Positions 1 to 11,533 of a stretch of DNA of 64,000 nt are shown here, in pieces. Numbering within the stretch: the stretch's first letter is position 1; each line of letters begins with the position of its first letter. The notes beneath the pieces are model-generated. The model ran no database searches. It saw only the letters and a list, made by a program, of their open reading frames with translations, and was not told the DNA's origin. This DNA comes from Trichostrongylus colubriformis (Eukaryota > Nematoda > Chromadorea > Rhabditida > Trichostrongylidae). A program made the position numbers and the translations under genes. The stretch covers positions 49,928,727-49,992,726 of the forward strand of contig OZ022259.1 of assembly GCA_963978905.1 (NCBI GenBank), in the 5' to 3' direction.

Positions 1-245
1 AATTAATTATTTTCCTCTTTTTTCTAAAATCAACTTTGTACCGTAGCCTGCTTCTGAAATTAACTCCATGAGATAATTTTCAAGAAAAAAAAATCTGTTT
101 GAAAACGGGGTGAGCGAGCTGTCATTGAAACATTCCCAAGGAAATATTTCCTGGATAAGTTGATCGAATAGAGAATGGTTTTTATTAATCTATACATCTA
201 TTTATTGCAACAAATAAATTTTGCACATGTATAACTTTTTTCCAG

Positions 246-3200
246 ATGCTCCGGTCAAACGTTGCCACATATCTCCAAGGCGTTGCATTCGGTGAATGAA
301 TCGTTTCCAGAAAAAGTCCGCATATGGGATTGTCATATTACAATTATCCCGTCGGATATGTTTGATCAGGTGGGTGCCCGGTTTTTCAGGCTTTGGCTAC
401 GAAGTTTTGCAGAAAAAAACGGCATGATTCTGCGTTTCGGAACTGCAATGCTGTCAGAAGCAACGGTGATCGACCTTTCTAGGCTTAGAATACGAGGGTA
501 GACCCCATCTCTCTCATTCAGCGGCCTCTTCCCTTCCTTCGAGAAGGAACCTCAACTGAATGACAGCAGACGGTAAAGCAAGTAGTAGGTGGATCGGTAG
601 CCTCTTGGGATGCGCCACGCATACGAATGCTATCTATTAGAGGAGTGAAGGATTTCAAGGATGGTTTGCTCCACAGAAGGATCCCTGAGATTCGACCGGA
701 ATAGGACCAGTGCTTGCACCGCTCACTGCTAAAAAGGGTATCGATGCCGAGATGTGAGAAAGAGAGCTGATCTCCCTGGGCAAGTAGGTCTTGGATACGA
801 TTCCCGAAAATTGGCAGCACCATTTGCCAATAGCCCCCCGCCCAGTCACCTCGCTCTATTGAAAGTTGAGTTCGATATTTTCTCACGAATAGCTCCTTGG
901 GCTGGCAAAAATGTGCCACAGAATTTTCACTCCAGGTATGGGTACACAGATAAGATGCACCGATACAAAGACATCTAATCCACGGAAGGGCAGCTAATAG
1001 TGTGGGAGTGGGATTATGCTTAATCGATCCTGAGATTTCAAAACTTGCCGTTGTCAAAGTGCCGCAAAACGACCCACCCTGAGTTTCCAAAGCGGCGATG
1101 GTGCGAGCCAGAACATGTCGTCAAGGTCACCGTGAGCGGTGGTATCGAATAATACGTCCGCTTCGCCAATAGTGACAATTTTGCGCACGTGGGGGCGCGC
1201 TCGCCCCGAAGCAATGGTGACGTACATCCCATCCCACACCCCCACAAAATCCCATTCTACGAAAGGTGCAGATAGGGAATTTAAACTGATCTGCACTACC
1301 GTATCCTAAATTAAGTTTCTTATTAGCCGTTCAATTTTCAGGTGAAACCAAAATACTTGTCAATTGAGCGAAGTTTCTTGGCTTTACTTCGCGAAAATGC
1401 GCTCGGTACTATCGGTCCACGACTACACGGTCTATACCTACGAAACAATCACCTTAAAGGGGTGAATCGATCCATGCTTCAAGGGTTGACCAGCCTTCGT
1501 GAATTGGATTTATCAGGTGAGTTCACTGGCTCTGGATCTGTCCATATAAGGCCAAAATGGATGAATTTCAGGTAATCGAATCAGTTCGTTGGTCACGGGC
1601 GTTTTCGACTTGACAGCGGAGCTTCGAGAACTTACCATCAACGACAATGACATCACCATTATTGAAGAAGGCACTTTTGCAAAGCTGACATCATTGAAGA
1701 AGCTCAGTTTGAGTGGAAATCAGATCAGCATCATTACGAAGTGAGAAGCAACTCTTCTGGAGCCTTGTGGCTTTGAAGCTGACCAAATGTAGCCATGAGC
1801 TTAATATATTTTTTTTAAGGAACATGTTCAAAGGATTGGATTCATTGGAGGTGTTGGATCTGCAAAACAATCAAATAACCAGCATTGATTGGTCAGCATT
1901 CGCCAATCTGAAACAGCTCAGAACCCTTGATTTGGGCACCAACCATTTCACCAATGTGAGTCTTTTGCTTATAATCGTAGAAACTGAAAAATGGCAAGAG
2001 ACGCCGCCATCGCGAGTGCGGTCAGGGATCGAGTCTTCTCAAACTTAGGCCGCGTTCATACTTTGCAGTGCCGGCGGCAGGGCATGGCTGCGTCTCTGCG
2101 TCTCCGTCTGTGCCACCCTATCTTGTTGCCTGCATCGTCTTTGCGGTCCTCCGTGCCACTCTGCCTCGCTGTCTGTGAACGCAGCCACACCCTAGCGGCG
2201 CAAAGTATGAACGCGGCTTCAGAGCACTACGCGCTACTCATTCCTACGACCAACCGCTACCATTCGTTTATCCGGTAAATGATACCGCTCCGGATGAACG
2301 ATGATGATTGTGTGGGCTCCTTACGTTCCGGAATCTTCAAAAATACTTTAACGCGTGGCATCTTTACAGGAGCTCATAATTCGATCTTTCTCATGTCCTT
2401 CACTTCCCTTGATGATATAATTCTATTTCTCTTAATTCAGGTTGAGCTGCGTGGATTGGAAAATCTCCAAAAATTATTCCTTAACAATAACAGCATCAAT
2501 TCGTTGAAGAAAGTCAGCCTGAGGTAGGAGGTTCACGGTAGTATTCTTTGGAGAATAATCTTCGGAAATTTTATCTACAGAGACCTTCCATCGCTGATAC
2601 TTCTGTCACTGGATCGAAACTCAATCTCAGAAATAGCTGACGGTGACCTATCAGGACTGGCTAGGAGCACTCGCCTTGAAAGTCTCACCATTGCTGCGAA
2701 CAACATCAGCCAGGTGAGTTAGCTCATGTGCGGATCAATCAGTAAAAACTCCCAGAAGTTATAATGTACCATGCTGTATAGAGTAAGCCATGAATGGGTC
2801 CGAAGCCGTGGCGAAAGGGACATGTGTAAAAAAATTTGAAGTGACTGTTAGAGTTAAGAGTAGTATACCATGATGGTGCCTCAATGCGATTATGGTGGGG
2901 GAACTGTTCATGAAGAGTAAGAATGGCTGCAAAAATCAGCCTTCTTAATCTGAGCCCTTTCATCTAATCCTTTGATTAAGCATTTAAATTCTAGATTGAT
3001 GAGGGCGCAGCATAGGTCAGCCCTTTCCAGTTCATCGGCTATGCACAGCATCGTCTGCGTATGTATACGCATGACCCACTCCTTCTAGGAGAAGAGTGAA
3101 CTCGAATGACGCATTTTGACGTTCTTAGGCCACGTTCATACTCTGCCGACAAAAGGGCGTGGCTGCGCCTCTCTGCGTTTCCGCCTATGCTACCCTGCCT

Positions 3201-6200
3201 CGTTGCTTGTGAATGGAACCATGCCTGCCGGCGCGAAGTATGAAGACGGCCTCACGGTCTCATCATCGGCGATTATTCACTGCAGTTCTCAAAAGTCACA
3301 AGTCTGCAAAAAGCTCGATAGTTTTGGTGGTAACGATCAGCCATTAAGTAGACAGTCTAAAAGTTTGAAAAGAAAGTGAGCCGATGTTTTTTTTTCAAAT
3401 TTTATCTCAATTTTTCAGATTTCACAACGAGCGTTTTCTCCAGTACAGCACTTGAATGTCTTGGCAATGCAAAACAATCAATTGACCACTCTTACAAAAG
3501 GTTTGTGTGGGACATTGTGTTGATACAGGTTGCTGAAGAAGCGGATTAGGCCACAAGATTTGGCTCCCCCAGCAGAATTGCTTATTAGCGCATGTACCCT
3601 CTCACAAGGCGTACCATATGTCCCTCTATCCAGTGGGTACCTGTATGGTCGAAAAACATCATCAAACCCGAAGCCTGAAGACTTTCATGAGCAGACACAT
3701 GCATCACTATTGGATTGGCCCAAAAACAAAAACAGATTGAAAGTCTTTGAATCTATCTTTAAAGATATAAAAAGGTTCATCTCTCCTCCACTCAGACAAA
3801 CCACAAAGTTGAGAATAGTGGTCGCCGCCTATCAGACAATGCAAGAGGCGACCATTCATTAGGTCCGTTGACCTTTATGAATCTTACCGGGTCTCCCCAC
3901 AAACCCTGGTTCTGGATAAATCCAACTAATTATGAAACTCGGAACCCGAATCAAGATTAGCATTGAAGGAATTGGGCTGAATCGGGAGGAGCGAGCGAGC
4001 ATAGTGCTTGAGGACACAACCATTTTGGTTTTTGTAATAGACCTGTGTTTTAATGTATTTCATGATAGCAAATGCTACATACCTTCGTTGTGTCTACCCA
4101 TATACCTTAGATAGCCCAAAGCGCTCTGTACCAATTGCCCTTTAGCAAATCCCCTTTAGTCTCAGTTTAAAAAGACTGGTATGAATGGGGTGTGTACCCT
4201 TATGTCAGGATCTCGCACGACGAAGAGCGGCGTGCGACGCAGTAAGTGCGAGCTATGCGCGTCGCGGTAGTTGGGTCTTAGAACGACTACACGGTGATGC
4301 TGGGGGCGCGATACGCAGTTGACTTGTAGTCGCATCGGGACCCAACAACATGGCGTCTTTAGCTCGTCCGCATTGCTTCGCTTGCGACATGTCGAAATTC
4401 TGACATAAGGGTACACCCGTGAAAATGAGGTAACCTCCATTATGACCAATGACCACCTATCGAAAAACCAAAGTGGAGAGGGGCAGTCATTGAATACAAG
4501 CTTGACCCTGATTCTATCCTGTCTGGGGAACCACTTTATCCCATTTGGGCTACAAACTAAATGGATATGATTATTTCAGGTGGACAATCCTATCTTCGAC
4601 CTCTTCGCCGTTTGACGACACTGCTTCTATCGGGTAATCAGCTTCGTGCCATTGGTGAAAACGATCTGCCCCGAACCCTATTGGTCCTTGCTGCTGATCA
4701 CAACCTCCTAGAAAAGGTACCGATTATTGACTGAATGACCTTTATCGATATCTTCGAGTTTTCGCCTATTTTCAGATCGATGTCAAAGCGTTCGATGGGA
4801 TGACCTTGCACAAACTGTTTATTAACAACAATAAATTGCCATTCCTGCATCGTCACACGTTCGATTCGATTTCTTTTGATACCTTGGAGGCAATCGATAT
4901 CACATGTGAGTTTAGTTAATAGATGGGTATGAACGTAGTGACAAAAGCGCCGTTAGCACGCAAAGGGTCCACGGATCGAATCCCGCTGGGGCTGAAAGGG
5001 CGCCGCATTTCTCATCCGGGTTAAGACTGACACAAACCTCGTGAAAGGCTTCAAAATGTTTTTTCTCAATATCCATCATTGTCAGCTGCCACGTCTAGTA
5101 AATGTTTTTGAAACACCAGCGACGCATACAACTCCCTTCGAAGTTCCTTATGAATGACGAGTTCATGGCGTAACACTAGGGTTGATGAACACTGAAAGAT
5201 TCGTCGTTCTCCCTTCAAAGTTCATTCTCCAACAAAAAAAAATTAGCTAATCCTCAATTACTCTGGAGAATTTTCTAGAATGCCAATGTAATGGGCATTT
5301 TTTCCACGATCGTGTAATCTCTCGTACCCTGGCACGTTCCCCCCTTCGAATTGGTGCCGAGATAATGACAGCTGTAGAAACGATTGGAGGAATATTCGGG
5401 AGGGCGGTTGAGAGGCAAGCCAGAGAGGCGCGGAGCGAGAGGGGGCGGTCGGGCTGGGAACTAGCCGACGAGGAAGCACTCGACACTACGAGACCGGCTG
5501 TACATTCCAGGAACAATCACCTTCGCCTCGCTTTGCTATGACGTAGGCGAGGTGAACAAAGAGAATCACCGGCCAAACTTTCGAAAGCCTTTCTTTAGCA
5601 ACGGCAGCGCGAGTTAGTAGTGTCAGAGATTAGCGGAATGCACCTCCAGGATTAGCAGATCCTTTCGGGAGTACTAGCGGCGGGGTCAGATATGGGTTAA
5701 AGAATTTTCGAGAGGGATCTTATTTTGGGTTGGCAAGAAGGGCGATGGTGTTTTCAACTTTGCTCCAGAAATCCTCAACACTCACATATTTCCTAGAAAA
5801 TTCTCTAGGAATATTTTCCAACACCAACATATTTTCCAGGAAATTCTCTGTAATCCTAGATACCCACGTATTTTCTAGAAAATCCTCTAGGAAATCCTCT
5901 AGGAATCCTCGACACCCGCGAATTTTCTGGGAAATGTCGGATTCATGATAAGATCTCCAAAAACTGTCGTTTTACTGATGATTATAGTTGGTGCTAACAA
6001 TAAGAGCGGTTTCGATTATCGACTGACGACCTTTTACGACCCTTTTTTAGGGAGAGACACTTTGAGTATAGGAGCAGGCAGCATTGGAAGTGGCGACCTG
6101 GATTAGGGTCATATTCCTCTAAAATTGTCTTTGACAAAAAGTCGCCCTAACTATGGTCGAGGATAGATGTTGGAGATTTCCCCTGTCCATCTCTGTGGAT

Positions 6201-7382
6201 GGAGGTGGTGTAGCGACAGGTGGCGTGCACTCCCAATCTCATGGTGCGTGGATCAAATCCTCCATCATGCCTCACTAGATCAATCCATGCCGCCGGGGTC
6301 GATTAAGTGGTGTCATACTCTTGTGGGAGGACAAAGCACTGACTTGTACATCGGCTGACCCCCGCAAGTCATTGTATAGGCCAAATCGCATTCACTAGCC
6401 ATCACAATGCTATACAGAACTAGGATGCAAGGCGCACCCCAACAAAGGATCGATCACTGCAAACTTTTATCCTTGTCCTTATCCTCAATCTCTGCATCGG
6501 CTTGGGCCTGGGATTACTTTCAATGGCCGGAACTCCAGTCTAGTTTATTGCTTTTCCTTGACCTTGGAGCTTTTTATTTGCTATCTCGTAGATATTGGGT
6601 TGGTGCATGATTAATACGGCTTTTTTAAACAATTGTACTTAGCAAAAACAATGATAAAATTTGACAAAACGTTTAAATGATTATCTGGGAGCGTTTACCA
6701 TCGAAGTCAGGGACTGCTTGTCATTTGGTAGTCATCAAAACATCGATTTCCACCACAAAAATGCGGCATTAAAAAGCCATTAATTATGCTGTAATCATTA
6801 GAAATTGGAACTTGGAAATCGGAATTTGTCTCATCCGCCCCACTGACATTGACCTTATTTTAGCGAATGCCTGGCAGTGCGTATGTGGCGAGGAATGGCT
6901 TGGCGACTGGCTGGAGAAGGCAGGTGATAGCGACGTTGGCGATGGTTCGTTCTTTTTCTCCCGTGTTTACCGTAACCTCCTACCAATTATGACGTTTCAG
7001 GGGTTCTTGGATGCCTAGTGACAGCTGCTCGTCGGTGTGCTGTTGATCCCCAGATGGAGACAGACGAGGTGCGCAGTGTGTGGGTGACAGTGACAGCGTC
7101 CATTTTGGCAGCTGTCTCATTGCTGATCCTTGTCGCAATCGCCTTCCTCTATATTACCGATGGCAAGCAAAGGGTACGTCCTCCTGTAGCCACGCCGGAG
7201 TTTCCTACTGTATACCGTAACCCATTCAGGTGGTCCTGATGCGACCCTTGGTACGTCGAACGGATTCGGATCTGCACAAACTGATAGCCGATGTGGATCC
7301 TCTGATCGCACGCGATCTGGGTCCACCAAGAAAGATGCCCTCGAACGGGGAAAAGAAACGCGTCCGCTTTGAGGACAACTGA
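246..7382 (+). CDS. LRR transmembrane protein (5' end outside window)
   Basis: Extracellular leucine-rich-repeat receptor or adhesion-type membrane protein; partner unknown. Exons: 246-369, 1342-1516, 1572-1740, 1820-1955, 2441-2523, 2581-2713, 3419-3500, 4580-4716, 4776-4905, 6864-6944, 7001-7173, 7230-7382 (TGA). Every junction is GT-AG and all phases fit, giving 524 in-window residues. About ten LRRs are visible (e.g. LRELDLSGNRI, LEVLDLQNNQI, LQKLFLNNNSI, LTTLLLSGNQL). They are followed by a cysteine-rich C-terminal cap (NAWQCVCGEEWLGDWL), a ~23-residue hydrophobic membrane segment (VTVTASILAAVSLLILVAIAF) and a ~57-residue cytoplasmic tail ending KKRVRFEDN. The start codon and signal peptide must lie left of the window: exon 246 begins mid-codon behind a TTTTTTCCAG acceptor. 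The architecture resembles nematode eLRR proteins (LET-4/EGG-6/PAN-1 class), but I cannot name the orthologue. Introns hold several MITEs. Confidence 0.9.
2047..2219. mobile_element. MITE family A, copy 1 (intronic)
   Basis: About 170 bp with long terminal inverted repeats. The left end reads GGCCGCGTTCATACTTTGC and the right end is its complement (GCAAAGTATGAACGCGGC). It lies in the LRR-gene intron 1956-2440. Five more copies occur in this window. There is no coding capacity, so mobilisation would need a transposase supplied in trans. Confidence 0.85.
3127..3252. mobile_element. MITE family A, copy 2 (shortened, intronic)
   Basis: Same termini as the 2047 copy (GGCCACGTTCATACTCTGCC, ending in GCGCGAAGTATGAAGACGGCC) but only ~125 bp, with internal deletion. 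It lies in the LRR-gene intron 2714-3418. The rest of that intron shows nothing recognisable. Confidence 0.75.
4189..4418. mobile_element. MITE with GGTGTGTACCCTTATGTCAG ends (intronic)
   Basis: A ~230 bp element whose left end, GGTGTGTACCCTTATGTCAG, is repeated inverted at the right end (CTGACATAAGGGTACACC). The inner arms also pair imperfectly. It lies in the LRR-gene intron 3501-4579. Only one copy was seen in the window. Confidence 0.75.
5774..5934. repeat. Degenerate minisatellite
   Basis: Several imperfect tandem copies of a unit built on TTTTCTAGGAAATTCTCTAGGAAT, joined by CNACACCCAC-like spacers. It lies in the long LRR-gene intron 4906-6863. A related stretch occurs near 5266 (GGAGAATTTTCTAGAAT). 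Confidence 0.6.
6187..6450 (+). repeat. tRNA-derived SINE-like repeat, copy 1
   Basis: This region aligns by eye with 12950-13215: shared blocks include GGAGGTGGTGTAGCGACAGG, GGATCAAATC, AGCACTGACT and CCCCGCAAGTC. GGATCAAATCC resembles an RNA polymerase III B box (GGTTCGAATCC), and a partial A-box-like segment lies upstream. It sits in the LRR-gene intron 4906-6863. Confidence 0.6.
6595..6795. mobile_element. Mariner-type MITE, copy 1 (intronic)
   Basis: The left end TTGGGTTGGTGCATGATTAA plus CGGCTTTTTT is typical of mariner-family termini. A degraded inverted right end (AAAAGCCATTAATTATGC) lies near 6772-6790. It is non-coding, and related to the copy at 54727. Confidence 0.65.
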
Positions 7383-9521
7383 TCCTGCTGCTGAGCGTTC
7401 TCTGGGATTCCTCTATGCACATTTTCTATTTGTTGTACTACGTGTTCGAATCCCGTTGTTAATATTGTCGAGTACTCGTTGATATGTCGCTGATAACCCT
7501 CTACTGCTGCTGCTTTGCTACGGACATTATTCATCATCAAGAAGCCTAACCCAGGAATCCTCCACGAGCTCCCACTGGGAACTCTGGACCTCTAATCCTG
7601 TTTTCAAGTGTCTTGCTCTGTCGAGTTCGTATGTGTGTGTGTTTATTTAGCTGCAAAAATTGCAAAAATTATGCGCGTTTTTAATATACGGATTGATTTT
7701 TACCCTACTACTATTACCACTTGTAGATAGTTTTACCAATAATTCTAATAATTGATTTATTATAATTATACGTCCGTATATCTGGTATATACACATCTTC
7801 CAGGAATGAATTGTTACTATTATTTAAGCACAAAACTCGGGTCGAGAGCTTTTGATCTACCGTCTTGGACCCACCAGTAGTCACCTTTCCCGCCTAACCT
7901 ATCCCGCTCTCATTGTCAGTTTAATCACTCAGTCGTCAATTTCTCAGTTCTTTGAATTGGCAATCAACAACTTCCTCAGTAAATATGTAACCCGTACCTA
8001 TTCTATAACTTATTGCAATTGTTCGGAATATTTTGTTAAGCAGTCTTGTTTGTAATGAATTTTGTCAAATACGTTGTTTTCCATCCGAAGGAGTACTCAA
8101 TTAGAGCAGAGCGCAGCGGTTCAGATTGTTGTCTTTAACCCAGAAATCGAGCAACCGACTCTTTTCAGATCGAGCTTTCCATAGCTCTTTATCATTTTCT
8201 CTCTACTACGAGAATCACCTGAAGAGGTGGATAGAGTCAAGCAAGGATTTAACGGTCCACAAAGGGGCCGTTAAATCCTTGTATTTGGAAGAAAACCCTG
8301 GAGAAATCCTCAACGGCTTATCCGTTTCTGGTCATTTGGGAGTCAATCAGGTGATCTCCAGAAGACTGAAAAGCTTTTTTTCAGAAGAGCAGCTCGAACA
8401 TAAATTTGGGTCTTGGCAGGAATCATTACGCGGCAAGGAAGAGAGAGTAGCTCATCAGTAAAATATAATAGCACGCAATCGCTTAAAATACGTGACAACT
8501 GACCACGAGGAGAAATCTTCTTACATCATTTCTTGTGCAAGGAACGCTTATCCCGTATAGCCCGAATACAAGGGTGGGGGAAGGAGATTTTCCAAGAAAT
8601 ACATTCCACTTCAGTCCTCGAGATCGCACTACCCCGCGCTGAGTGGTGTTGATTATGTTCTCAGGAATGGTCTGTACCGCCTCCGAAAACATTGAAAAAT
8701 AGTTGAGAATGAAGCCCACAAAGATTTTGTACACCAGATACGAGCCCCTCCTTTCCCTGCGTCCGGCACCTTTCGAATGTCAAGACTTACTTCCCATACT
8801 CCTTAAAAGTGACCTCAACAACTCCCCAGACATAAACGAGCCGTTGGAGGCGCTTAGCGGCTTGCTGCTTCTGATCTCATTCAAACATGCCAATTGCACC
8901 TATTCATAGCATTGTTTAAAACATACTTCAATCGTCGGGAAAGGGTTATTTTTCACGGATGTGTAGCCTCATGTCGAATTTTCGCGCGGCGCATTTCTTC
9001 GCGTGTGATTCCACGCACTGCGTGCGTTTCCTTTGAAGTTTCACGTCCGAATTAATTAATTCTTCATTAAGTTGTTATCGTGTAGTGTTATGGCTTCTTT
9101 TACTTTTTATTTTAGTATTTTGTCTTTTCAAAGTACAAAAGTTATTGTTTTTGGATAACGTTGAGATTAACAGATGATAACGATGACATGAACATTTTTT
9201 CAAACGACCTCCATGGTGCCAGCCCCATGCATCCTGAGCGGAATACAACCGACCGCGGCAATTCGTGCTGTTGGCGGCGCGAGTGCGACGGCACACAGCG
9301 AAAATTCGATGAGGCTACACACCAATTTCTATACATTGTAGAGGGGGAATAGGGAGAATTGTCGCTTTCTTTCTTCCGCTCACAGAGATGTGGCACTTCC
9401 AACGATCTCCCGTCTTTGTCAGGTCCACCCTCCATCTGGCAAGTGTGAAATGTACCGTGAATACAGATCAACTTGTCCGAGCATCAGGACGCTGGCATTG
9501 ACACCCAAAGAACTAGAAAAC
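7383..9521. other. Intergenic, no gene recognised
   Basis: Holds the LRR-gene 3' UTR region (AT-rich after 7660), a 14-bp-arm hairpin at 8242-8281, and short open frames at 8126-8461 (+) and 8703-8909 (+). The frames have no recognisable domain and no convincing flanking splice sites. Confidence 0.5.
8242..8281. repeat. Hairpin, 14-bp perfect arms
   Basis: CAAGGATTTAACGG (8242-8255) is repeated inverted as CCGTTAAATCCTTG (8268-8281), with a 12-base loop. It could be the relic of a short inverted-repeat element; no poly-T tract follows. Confidence 0.7.
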
Positions 9522-10652
9522 TCTATAGCCTAGAGACTTACTAGGGAAGGCATTTTACTTCCCATGGAACTTCGAAATGAGTCCCAGATGGATCGATAGA
9601 GCATCGAACGCTGATTATAACTGTGAAGACCAAAATCGCTAAATGGCATTCTGAAGCGAGTTACGAGGGGTCAAAGTTTGCCTATGACTTGCCTGTGACA
9701 TCTCAATGGCGAGGCGCTTCGTCATCAGGATGACTAGCGCGGAGCCAGTAATGGCCTCCATGGTTCAGGGGTAGTGCCCCGCTTCTGCAGGCGCGAGGTT
9801 GTGGGTTTGCTTCCCGCAGGTGCGGCTTTTTTTGCATTTTGTGTTTCATTGTCAGTAAGTGCTTTTCCTTCACTTCTAAACGTTTCCTTGTATGATATTC
9901 GCGCGTAGGGGGGTCGAATTTACCACTCTGTGCAAGTTTCCAGCCGGATCCAGTTTTGGCCCAAATTCGGAAGATTAGGGGTGGCCAGGGGTTAAGTAGG
10001 AGTTTTTGAATTTCCTTCCACAAAAAATCCTGCAAGCTGAACAACATAACCTAAACATACCTATCACACTTGCCCATAACACTAAACGCACGTAACCAGC
10101 GCCAATCAAGAGGCAAGGGTCAACGACTACTCCTTTGTTAAATGGGTTGCCAGACAATAGCCCATCAATTTTTCCGAGAGTTGGTCAAATTCTCGAATTG
10201 GCTGAAAACTTGTCCCATAGGGTAATTTGATCCCCTAACACGAAAATCACAGTGGTTTGGCGTGAAAACGTATGGCTCGCGCGCTATGGGCTCCCAAACA
10301 TACCATTAAATGGTATTATTCTTTTTTTCAGGAAAACCTTCATAACTTCATTCAGGTGATTGTTTGACAGATTCTGAATACAGATTTGAAATCAGCATTT
10401 AAAAGCGCGTACAGTGGTATGTGTCTCATTGCAAATGGCCATTTCGACAAACCGTCTGATGGCAAAATGCCTTGCCAATGAGGTGTCACAGGCAAACTTT
10501 GACCCTTCGCAACTCGCTTCAGAATGCCATTTAGCAATTTTGGTTTTCACAGTTATAATCAACGTTCGATGCTCTATCGATCCCCCGGGTCTCATTTCAA
10601 AGTTCCATGGGAATCAAAATACCTTCCCTAGTTAGAGCCTGGAGACCTATAA
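9522..10652. mobile_element. 1.1 kb inverted-repeat (foldback-like) element
   Basis: The arms at about 9522-9734 and 10436-10652 are inverted copies of each other, clearly alignable over ~200 bp. Landmarks are GATCGATAGAGCATCGAACG and AAATGGCATTCTGAAGCGAG on the left, and their complements at about 10580 and 10520. The ~700 bp interior has no transposase-like frame but contains a tRNA-like sequence next to the left arm. Confidence 0.8.
9754..9826 (+). pseudogene. Decayed tRNA-like sequence
   Basis: The 73-nt stretch starts GCCTCCATGGTTCAGGGGTA (a good A box) and ends GCGGC followed by seven T, a Pol III-type terminator. GTGGG/CCCGC forms a T stem around TTTGCTT, degenerate relative to TTCGANT. 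The anticodon stem pairs poorly, so no anticodon can be assigned. It is a tRNA pseudogene or the head of a tRNA-derived repeat. Confidence 0.45.
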
Positions 10653-11533
10653 ACCTGAACGGACTAGATGTGCGTAGAGACTGGAATCCTTTTCAGATGC
10701 AAAAAATCAAATACATTGTAATCAATGCTGGCAGTCCTTTTGTTCTCGTATGTAAAAAATCTTTCAACAGCTGCTCTTTTATCAAAAAAGTAGACTTCTC
10801 TTCTACTAAGGATGGGCAATTACTAAGGAAGTTGTTTTCCTATCTGGGCAGTACCCAGGCATCTTTTCTTTTTTTATTACGTATACAACAAAACTTTGTT
10901 ATGAAAAAACACGTGTAACGACGTATTCATGAATAAATCTGTAACGACACAAAATGTGCGCGTTGAGCAGTATAGGAACGAAGTAGGAGGAACAGCGAGA
11001 CAGGAGATATAGTAGTGATGAGCGATTGGTGAGGGCAGGCGATAGCGATGTGGTGCTAATGGATGGTAGATGGGTGCTGCAAGGTGGGTGTAACTGATGT
11101 CCACCCCATCACGGTACTACACTAAAGGGGCTTATTACCGTACTTGAACTCACAAAACAGGGTAGAAGCCTTACTGACTAGTTGAAATTACCACTAAATG
11201 CTTGAAATTTGTGAACGATGACCGATTGAAATAGGGAGGAGGAGGAGGGGCGAAAGACGCACACGCATGCGTCTGACAATCTCGGATTCTGACAATTGAC
11301 TGACTGAACCGGCTCCTGGGCGGACATTAAAGGGATGAGGGTTCGATACGGTAGCCTGCGATGACTTCCATCATCGTCCCTTTAAATGATCGCCATGGTC
11401 ACCGATGTTGCGATGTTGCTGTTGCTGACGAATGACGATGATAATGTGATAGGAGAACTATAAACTCAAGAGAAAACATCTTCGAATTTATACAAGGAAC
11501 ACCAGATCAAACACACAGGCGACAATGACGAAT
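10653..11533. other. Intergenic, nothing recognised
   Basis: It lies between the inverted-repeat element and the 3' end of mlc-3. The right part is presumably mlc-3 3' UTR and downstream DNA. No repeat family seen elsewhere in the window and no convincing exon was found. Confidence 0.4.

Noticed and set aside
3530..3862. 110-codon frame in an LRR-gene intron
   Set aside because: No recognisable domain, no splice support, and it would interrupt a fully phase-consistent LRR gene model; treated as intron.
4930..5000. tRNA-like B box (GGATCGAATCCC) near 4972
   Set aside because: No matching acceptor stem or A box could be placed; an isolated B-box-like word is common in SINE debris.
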